Assembly (NCBI GenBank): GCA_002365865.1
Contig: DFAQ01000042.1
Span: 1-8,551, forward strand
Length of the DNA: 8,551 bases
Direction: 5' to 3'
DNA from: Pelotomaculum sp. UBA3102
GTDB taxonomy: Bacteria; Bacillota; Desulfotomaculia; Desulfotomaculales; Pelotomaculaceae
Part shown: in pieces, positions 1 through 4,506 of the stretch
How positions within the stretch are numbered: the stretch's first letter is position 1
Layout of the letters: each line of letters begins with the position of its first letter
Notes under the pieces: model-generated
What the model saw: the letters and a program-made list of their open reading frames with translations, nothing else
The model's database searches: none
What the model was told of the DNA's origin: nothing
Position numbers and translations under genes: made by a program

Positions 1-6
1 TATTTC

Positions 7-42
7 GCCCGCTTATGTCCGGTTTCATTTAACGGGCTTTTT
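7..42 (+). terminator. possible weak intrinsic terminator for a gene left of the window
   Basis: GCCCG (7-11) and CGGGC (33-37) can pair and are followed by TTTTT (38-42), the order expected for a plus-strand intrinsic terminator. The stem has only 5 G/C pairs around a 21-nt loop, which is poor, and the site overlaps the 3' end of the minus-strand ORF at 25-300. It may simply be chance. Confidence 0.25.
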
Positions 43-300
43 ATAAAAGCAATCTCCCATAGCTTTCGTGACGGTGCCGGCAGGGTCTGAAGTCCTTAAG
101 TCATCAAGTTGGATGGCGTCATGAACGGCGTCTTGGCCTTCCTTTTTGGAACGGACGGCGATTTCCTTTTTCCCCCGGTTGGCGCCGGCTTCGCCAGCTA
201 CCAATCTTTTGAAGTTTTCCGCAGTGCTTGCACTTAAGACTTCCCCCAGGAGTTCGGCAAAGTCGGAACCCTTTGCCACGCCGATTTTGTTCCAGTCCAC
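25..300 (-). CDS. hypothetical small protein, possibly a gene remnant
   Basis: I do not recognise this 91-codon ORF. The protein is soluble-looking and rich in charged residues and Ala/Gly, with no membrane segment, signal peptide or metal motif; residues 10-35 (GSDFAELLGEVLSAS and onward) look helical. Third-codon-position use is mixed but not unlike a real gene. The start is doubtful: the first codon is GTG at 298-300, the codon immediately upstream in frame is TAA, and no Shine-Dalgarno sequence precedes it. An overlapping ORF in another frame (119-340, rich in Arg and Lys) also starts with GTG and lacks a ribosome binding site. The simplest readings are the 3' part of a gene whose beginning was lost by frameshift, or a spurious ORF. 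It is transcribed away from the PAQR gene at 424. Confidence 0.35.
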   Translation of the reverse strand: MDWNKIGVAKGSDFAELLGEVLSASTAENFKRLVAGEAGANRGKKEIAVRSKKEGQDAVHDAIQLDDLRTSDPAGTVTKAMGDCFYKKPVK

Positions 301-423
301 TTAGCATCGCACGACTTGTTTTTTTCACGTGGGGGAGCACAAGCAGGAATAATTTTGCAAACAGCGAAGACTAATTACTGAAGACAATGAGGAAGTAACA
401 GCTATTGAAAAAGGAATGATCTT

Positions 424-1071
424 GTGAAGTGGAAAGTAAAAGATCCGGTCAGCGGTTTAACCCACTTAGTAGGTGCATTACTGTCGGTGGCGGCACTGGT
501 GGTGCTTGTTTGTGTGGCTGCCCGCGAAGGAACACCCTGGCATGTGGTGTCCTTTGCCGTTTTCGGTGCCAGTCTGATTTTACTGTATACCGCCAGTACA
601 CTTTATCACCTGGTACCTCTAAGGGAAAGGGCTACCCGGGCGTTAAGAAGGGTGGATCACATGATGATCTACGTGCTGATTGCCGGGACCTATACACCTA
701 TTAGCTTGGTGGCGCTCCGCGGGGCTTGGGGGTGGAGCCTGCTGGGCAGTATTTGGGGTATGGCTGTGCTTGGGGTGATAATGAAAATTTTCTGGTTAAA
801 CGCACCCCGCTGGCTTTCCACCCTGATCTATATAGTGATGGGCTGGTTGATCGTGATTGCATTCCCGCCGCTGCTACGGTCAGTCTCCCTAAGTGGAATA
901 GGCTGGTTGGTGGCAGGGGGAATCTTGTACACTGCCGGTGCAGTAATCTACGGAATCAAAAAGCCTAATATAGTTAAAGGTTTTGGTTTTCACGAGATAT
1001 TCCATTTGTTTGTAATGGCCGGCAGCTACGGCCATTTTTGGCTGATGTATCGTTATATTTTACATGTTTAA
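424..1071 (+). CDS. trhA: PAQR/hemolysin III family membrane homeostasis protein
   Basis: Integral membrane protein of 215 residues, the usual size for bacterial hemolysin III/PAQR proteins. About seven hydrophobic segments are visible, roughly at residues 14-33, 41-60, 80-98, 104-123, 132-150, 159-177 and 191-212. The family's metal-site residues are present: S58 and H62 in STLYH, D78 in VDHMMIY, and H190 and H194 in FHEIFH near the C-terminus. Homologues (E. coli YqfA/TrhA, B. subtilis YplQ) are linked to membrane fluidity; the older hemolysin name comes from a Bacillus cereus protein, and haemolytic activity should not be assumed here. The start is GTG at 424, supported by AAGGA at 411-415 with 8 nt spacing. 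The gene stands alone on the plus strand and ends 10 bp before the convergent yhaM stop codon. Family assignment is secure; the exact role is inferred. Confidence 0.93.
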   Translation: MKWKVKDPVSGLTHLVGALLSVAALVVLVCVAAREGTPWHVVSFAVFGASLILLYTASTLYHLVPLRERATRALRRVDHMMIYVLIAGTYTPISLVALRGAWGWSLLGSIWGMAVLGVIMKIFWLNAPRWLSTLIYIVMGWLIVIAFPPLLRSVSLSGIGWLVAGGILYTAGAVIYGIKKPNIVKGFGFHEIFHLFVMAGSYGHFWLMYRYILHV

Positions 1072-1081
1072 TTCCTTAAAA

Positions 1082-2041
1082 CTACTTGCAGAATAAATAT
1101 CTTTCCAGCCCCTTGATCCAGCCCGTCCAGCGCTCCTCGCTGTCTGCGCGCGCGTCTACGGCCGAGCTGAAAACGTCTGCTTCCATGTCAATCATGTCCA
1201 GGTGGTGCAGGATGGCGGCCTCCAGAAACTTCGGCCGTTTGGGAGACTGCCACTCATACCGCCCGTGGTGGCTCACGATCATGTGCAGCAGCTTGAACCG
1301 TAAATCTTCAGGAAAGCCGGTCAACTGGTTGAGGTATTTTTCCAAGATCTGCACCCCCAGGATAATGTGTCCCAACAGGCGGCCCTGATCGGTAAAGTTT
1401 ATATCGGTACTTAACCGGTATTCCTCTACTTTACCTATATCGTGCAGGAGCGCGCCGGCAACCAGTAAGTCCCGGTCTAATTCAGGGTAAGCCGTGGTCA
1501 ACTGCGCAGCAGCCGTTGCAACCCCCAGGCTGTGTTCCAGCAACCCGCCGATGGCGGCGTGGTGGTTGCGCCGCGCGGCCGGGGCGGTGACAAAGGCGGG
1601 GAAAAATGCTTTATCTGCTGTTATGAGCGAAAACAGCGCCTTTAAGTGTTTGTTTTCCATGGTATCGAACAGTGATGCGAGCTGTGCCCGGGCTGTTTCC
1701 GGGTCCAGCTTGCTGGAGGGAATAAAGCGGCTGAGATCTATGTTTTCCTCCCGGTGGACAGCCATGGCGGATATTTGGATCTGCTTATGACCTTTGTACT
1801 CGGTGACCAGTCCCTGGACCCGGACGATATCTCCCACCCGGCAACTGCCGTAAATCTCGCCGGCCGATTCCCAGGACCGGCCCTGCACTTGGCCGGTTCT
1901 GTCCCCGAGCACTGCGGCCAGGTAGTTCCCCGAGCCGTCGCGCAGGGGGATCAGTTTGGACGATCTCAACACGTAAATTCCGTCGACTGTTTGCCCGAGT
2001 TGCAGGTGCTCCACTAAGGCTTCTTTCATAAGTTCTTTCAT
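1082..2041 (-). CDS. yhaM: 3'-5' exoribonuclease YhaM (OB-fold plus HD domain)
   Basis: Cytoplasmic 319-residue protein, close in length to B. subtilis YhaM. The N-terminal part (about residues 15-97) is an OB-fold nucleic-acid-binding domain, including GDRTGQVQGRSW and VGDIVRVQGLVTEYKG. The HD domain (about 158-290) carries the expected metal ligands: H170 in GLLEHS, H200-D201 in ALLHDIGK, H225 in LLGHI, H258-H259 in VSHHG and D282 in HHLDMID. The family trims RNA 3' ends and acts on single-stranded DNA with Mn2+ or Co2+. Start ATG at 2039-2041 is preceded by a strong AGGAGG about 6-7 nt upstream. The MBL hydrolase gene lies 72 bp upstream on the same strand, so co-transcription is possible; no convincing terminator separates them. 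The stop is TAG at 1082-1084. Confidence 0.95.
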   Translation of the reverse strand: MKELMKEALVEHLQLGQTVDGIYVLRSSKLIPLRDGSGNYLAAVLGDRTGQVQGRSWESAGEIYGSCRVGDIVRVQGLVTEYKGHKQIQISAMAVHREENIDLSRFIPSSKLDPETARAQLASLFDTMENKHLKALFSLITADKAFFPAFVTAPAARRNHHAAIGGLLEHSLGVATAAAQLTTAYPELDRDLLVAGALLHDIGKVEEYRLSTDINFTDQGRLLGHIILGVQILEKYLNQLTGFPEDLRFKLLHMIVSHHGRYEWQSPKRPKFLEAAILHHLDMIDMEADVFSSAVDARADSEERWTGWIKGLERYLFCK

Positions 2042-2113
2042 AAGGTTCCTCCTGATTATTTTGCGCTGCGCTATTTGTTAATTAGAATATAAGTCAACTG
2101 GGTTTTGACTTTA

Positions 2114-3067
2114 TTAAAGCGCTTTACGGTAATAAACTACACCGCCGCAATCCTCCCCAACCACTTTACCCCCGGCTTGAAGGTAATCAAGGTGGGCAAA
2201 AACTTCTGAAATACCCAAGAAGCACTGAAAACCTTTTACCTCCGGATAAACTTCCCGCATAATCCGGTAAGCGTTTAAACTGTTGTCATCCAGGATGGAA
2301 AGAACTGCTTCCAACCGCTGACGATGATGTTCTTGAGCTTTGAACGCTGCTTCCCTGCTGTTATTTATGATTTCCCTATGCCCCGGCAAAATCAGCCTTA
2401 TGTCCATCCCTTCCATTTTTTTAAGGCTTTCGAGATGCTGTCTCAAAGAGGGGATCCTTTTCTTGAAATCCGCTGGATCGGCTTCCATAATCGGGTTGGG
2501 GGTGATGTTTTTAAGTATGAAATCCCCTGGCAGAAAAACTTTATCTTTCGGCTCGTAAAGACAAATGTGGCCGCCCGAGTGCCCCGGCATGTGCAGAACT
2601 TGGAGCGAGCCTCCCTTAAAATCAAGCTCCTCTCCACCTAATAACACTTCAACCCCGGATTTGGGAAGTATAGGATACGCCAAGGGATCTTTATCACTTA
2701 TAATTTCTTGGATTACACTTTCCGGCATACCGGCTTCCCGTAAAAAAGGCAACCGTTCCTGGAATTTATCATATCCTTCTTGCAGTTTTCGTATTTCCAG
2801 CTTATGAATATAAACCGATGCTCCCGCCTGTTCTCTAACCCACCTTGCCAGCCCGCTGTGATCAGGGTGGCAGTGAGTGAGTACTACCCTCCTGATATCC
2901 TTTATGGACACACCTAAAGCAGAAAGGCCATCCGCCAGGCTCTTTTTAGCCGCCGTCGATTCCGGTCCCGGATCAACCAAGGTATAGGGGTGATTTTTTA
3001 TAAGGTAGGAATTAACCGGTCCGACTTGATAAGGCGTAGGTAAGGAAATTCCGTATATTTCCAGCAT
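2114..3067 (-). CDS. MBL-fold metallo-hydrolase with C-terminal winged-helix-like domain
   Basis: Cytoplasmic 317-residue metallo-beta-lactamase superfamily hydrolase of the glyoxalase II/LACTB2-like group. Binuclear metal ligands are intact: H65, H67, D69 and H70 in THCHPDH, H163 in MPGHSGGH, D182 in LPGDF, and H230 in LPGHRE; VDPGP (31-35) is the usual beta-strand motif before them. A helical insertion occupies about residues 92-135. After the core, residues about 245-317 (HHRQRLEAVL, AYRIMREVYP, HLDYLQAGGKV) resemble the small C-terminal winged-helix domain of LACTB2-type enzymes. The substrate cannot be told from sequence; thioester, lactone or other ester hydrolysis and nuclease activity are all known in the superfamily. 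ATG at 3065-3067 follows AGGAGG by about 6-7 nt. It is divergent from a paralogous MBL gene at 3352 and lies upstream of yhaM on the same strand. Confidence 0.92.
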   Translation of the reverse strand: MLEIYGISLPTPYQVGPVNSYLIKNHPYTLVDPGPESTAAKKSLADGLSALGVSIKDIRRVVLTHCHPDHSGLARWVREQAGASVYIHKLEIRKLQEGYDKFQERLPFLREAGMPESVIQEIISDKDPLAYPILPKSGVEVLLGGEELDFKGGSLQVLHMPGHSGGHICLYEPKDKVFLPGDFILKNITPNPIMEADPADFKKRIPSLRQHLESLKKMEGMDIRLILPGHREIINNSREAAFKAQEHHRQRLEAVLSILDDNSLNAYRIMREVYPEVKGFQCFLGISEVFAHLDYLQAGGKVVGEDCGGVVYYRKAL

Positions 3068-3136
3068 AATATGCCTCCTCGAAAGGTTGTATAGTAGAAT
3101 AATTCAAATCCGGTCTGTTCATAAAATAAATTTACT

Positions 3137-3165
3137 TTGACCTGTTAATCATATTACTATATGAT
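3137..3165 (+). promoter_or_regulatory. probable sigma-A promoter for the plus-strand MBL gene, with overlapping palindrome
   Basis: TTGACC (3137-3142) and TATGAT (3160-3165) are separated by exactly 17 bp, each one mismatch from the sigma-A consensus. Transcription would begin near 3172, leaving an untranslated leader of about 180 nt before the ATG at 3352. A perfect dyad, ATCATAT (3148-3154) and ATATGAT (3159-3165) with a 4-bp centre, covers the spacer and the whole -10 element, the usual place for a repressor operator. A second TATAAT (3165-3170) overlaps the end of the first -10 but has no well-spaced -35. Confidence 0.6.
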
Positions 3166-3190
3166 ATAATCCAACCCAATTATTTTTAAC

Positions 3191-3231
3191 TGTACTACTA
3201 TGGAATATATTATGATACAATAGTGAGTACA
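3191..3231. repeat. inverted repeat in the divergent MBL intergenic region
   Basis: TGTACTACTAT (3191-3201) is matched by its reverse complement ATAGTGAGTACA (3220-3231), apart from one extra G. The arms are 18 nt apart. It lies between the two divergent MBL genes and just downstream of the inferred promoter at 3137-3165. It could be a regulator site or an RNA hairpin in the leader; there is no T-tract to suggest a terminator. Confidence 0.5.
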
Positions 3232-3249
3232 TAAAGTCATTATACTCTG

Positions 3250-3286
3250 TATTGTAAATTCAAAAATTAATATTGTAAATCAAAAA
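3250..3286. repeat. tandem direct repeat in the leader of the plus-strand MBL gene
   Basis: TATTGTAAATTCAAAAA (3250-3266) and TATTGTAAATCAAAAA (3271-3286) are the same sequence apart from one T. The repeat period is 21 bp, two turns of the helix, so a dimeric protein could contact both on one face. The surrounding DNA is very A+T-rich, which raises the chance of coincidence. Confidence 0.45.
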
Positions 3287-3338
3287 CTTCTCAGCCTTGG
3301 TTATTTTACGACCAACAAAAGAGATTTAACTCAGAGTC

Positions 3339-3347
3339 GGGAGTGAG
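3339..3347 (+). promoter_or_regulatory. ribosome binding site that fixes the MBL start at ATG 3352
   Basis: GGGAGTGAG at 3339-3347 is a Shine-Dalgarno-like sequence. Its GGGAG core is 8 nt before ATG 3352, a normal distance, but directly abuts or overlaps the alternative in-frame GTG at 3343. ATG 3352 is therefore the better start. Confidence 0.6.
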
Positions 3348-3351
3348 TTTA

Positions 3352-4326
3352 ATGATTGAAGAGATCCTGCCTGATTTTTACAAGATAGAAGTCCCCCTGC
3401 CCAGGAGTCCCCTGAAGGTCTTAAATTCCTTTCTTATAAAAGGACAGGGGCGTAATCTGCTCATTGATACCGGATTTAATATGGAAGAATCTGAAACAGC
3501 ATTGCTTGGGAGCCTAAAAACATTAGGGGTTGATTTAGCGCAAACAGATATTTTTCTTACTCATCTGCATCCTGACCACAGCGGCCTTATTTCGGCCGTA
3601 GCTACCGAAAGTTCGGTGATATACTGCGGTGAACTTGACGCCTATATCCTAAACACCACCCATACCGTATCCTATTGGTCGGAACTGAAAATATTATTCG
3701 GTTTGCATGGATTTCCGCAACCAGATATTGATGAAGTAATTAGCAAACATCCCGGTTGTAACTATAACCCGGATCAGGAGCATGTTTTCAGCTTTGTCAA
3801 GGATGGCTACATTCTGGATATTGGCGGCTACCGCTTTCATTGTGTGGAAACCCCCGGACATACCCCGGGGCATGTATGTCTTTATGATCCTAATCATAAG
3901 GTTTTAATATCCGGTGACCACATTCTGGATGACATCAGCTCTAATATCAGTGAGTTAGGAATTACAGACCCCCTGGGCAATTATTTGAGGAGCCTCGAAA
4001 AGATTGACCGGCTGGACATCCGTCTGGCACTGCCGGGCCACCGGCGGATTATGGTCGACGTCCATAAAAGAATCGGCGAATTGAAAAAACATCATAACGA
4101 CAGGCTTGACGAAGTTTTATGCATTTTAAAGAACGGACCGAAAAACGCCTACCAAGTCGCCGCCCTGATGACGTGGGATTTCGCCGGTTCCTGGGAACAG
4201 TTTCCTCTGTCCCAGAAATGGTTTGCCGCAGGGGAGGCTATTGCTCACCTGCTTTGTTTATATAACAAAAATCAGCTCCGGATTATTGAAGTTGACGGAA
4301 AACTTGCTTTTGCGCTTATTGCTTGA
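3352..4326 (+). CDS. MBL-fold metallo-hydrolase, paralogue of the divergent neighbour
   Basis: Cytoplasmic 324-residue MBL hydrolase. Counting from ATG 3352, the metal ligands are H71, H73, D75 and H76 in THLHPDH, H170 in TPGHTPGH, D189 in ISGDH and H230 in LPGHRR; LIDTG (about 37-41) precedes them. It has the same plan as the minus-strand MBL protein: helical insertion about residues 97-150, then a C-terminal part where HHNDRLDEVLCILKNGPKNAY lines up with the neighbour's HHRQRLEAVLSILDDNSLNAY. The pair therefore arose by an old duplication, the remaining sequence being clearly diverged. An in-frame GTG at 3343 would add three residues but leaves no room for the ribosome binding site. The substrate is unknown. 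It is followed by a large palindrome rather than a standard terminator, then carB on the same strand after 180 bp; carB has its own promoter. Confidence 0.92.
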   Translation: MIEEILPDFYKIEVPLPRSPLKVLNSFLIKGQGRNLLIDTGFNMEESETALLGSLKTLGVDLAQTDIFLTHLHPDHSGLISAVATESSVIYCGELDAYILNTTHTVSYWSELKILFGLHGFPQPDIDEVISKHPGCNYNPDQEHVFSFVKDGYILDIGGYRFHCVETPGHTPGHVCLYDPNHKVLISGDHILDDISSNISELGITDPLGNYLRSLEKIDRLDIRLALPGHRRIMVDVHKRIGELKKHHNDRLDEVLCILKNGPKNAYQVAALMTWDFAGSWEQFPLSQKWFAAGEAIAHLLCLYNKNQLRIIEVDGKLAFALIA

Positions 4327-4329
4327 GGG

Positions 4330-4372
4330 GCGGGGGAAAGGGGGACAAGTTACCTGTCCCCCTTTCCCCCGC
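4330..4372. repeat. 43-nt near-perfect G/C palindrome, REP-like element or atypical terminator
   Basis: GCGGGGGAAAGGGGGACA (4330-4347) is exactly complementary to TGTCCCCCTTTCCCCCGC (4355-4372), an 18-bp stem. The 7-nt centre AGTTACC adds two more pairs after one A-C mismatch, so almost the whole element is symmetrical about 4351. It begins 3 bp after the MBL stop codon. The following bases (TGGTTCCTCCCG) contain no T-tract, so it is not a standard intrinsic terminator, although the RNA hairpin would be very stable. From memory, palindromes with a GGGGACA...TGTCCCC core recur as dispersed REP-like units in many Firmicute and other bacterial genomes, some tied to REP-associated tyrosine transposases; this cannot be tested within one window. 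Confidence 0.7.
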
Positions 4373-4390
4373 TGGTTCCTCCCGATTTCA

Positions 4391-4420
4391 TTCATCATTT
4401 GACTTACATATTCATCATTT
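4391..4420. repeat. 10-bp direct repeat flanking the carB -35 region
   Basis: TTCATCATTT occurs exactly at 4391-4400 and again at 4411-4420, a period of 20 bp. The second copy lies in the spacer between the proposed -35 and -10 of carB and the first lies just upstream of the -35, so a protein bound to both would straddle the promoter. Confidence 0.5.
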
Positions 4421-4432
4421 ATCTGATATAAT
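4403..4432 (+). promoter_or_regulatory. probable carB promoter with extended -10
   Basis: TATAAT at 4427-4432 is a perfect -10 element and is preceded by TGA, giving an extended -10 (TGATATAAT). The best-spaced -35 is CTTACA (4403-4408), four of six matches with an 18-bp spacer; a better hexamer, TTGACT (4399-4404), sits 22 bp away, too far for normal use. The transcript would start near 4439, with a leader of about 67 nt. That leader shows no terminator/antiterminator pair and no PyrR-binding-loop-like sequence, so attenuation of the pyr-operon kind is not apparent. Confidence 0.55.
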
Positions 4433-4494
4433 TTTTTCTTGGATAACTCTTAGATAAGATAGAAAGAGATGATTTATTTTATATTGTGTATTGC

Positions 4495-4500
4495 AGGAGG
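4495..4500 (+). promoter_or_regulatory. carB ribosome binding site that fixes the start at ATG 4507
   Basis: AGGAGG at 4495-4500 is a full Shine-Dalgarno sequence 6 nt before ATG 4507. In-frame GTG 4486 lies upstream of it and ATG 4501 abuts it, so neither can be served by it. Starting at 4507 also gives the usual CarB N-terminus, MPKRTDINKILIIG. Confidence 0.85.
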
Positions 4501-4506
4501 ATGGAT

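Noticed and set aside
341..423. Promoter upstream of trhA
   Set aside because: TTGCAA (356-361) is a possible -35 but no matching -10 lies 16-18 bp downstream; nothing strong enough to annotate.
1072..1081. Terminator in the gap between the convergent trhA and yhaM genes
   Set aside because: The gap is only 10 bp and no hairpin with a T-tract was seen there or in the last coding bases; the transcripts probably overlap.
2091..2111. AAGTCAA (2091-2097) and TTGACTT (2105-2111) as a terminator between the minus-strand MBL gene and yhaM
   Set aside because: The stem has 7 mostly A-T pairs and no proper T-tract on the minus strand, so it is too weak to call. It also contains TTGACT on the minus strand, but no acceptable -10 follows at the right distance.
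3343..3351. GTG 3343 as the start of the plus-strand MBL gene
   Set aside because: The only ribosome binding site overlaps this codon and is correctly spaced for ATG 3352.
4486..4506. GTG 4486 or ATG 4501 as the carB start
   Set aside because: AGGAGG at 4495-4500 lies downstream of the GTG and abuts ATG 4501; ATG 4507 has ideal spacing and gives the conserved N-terminus.
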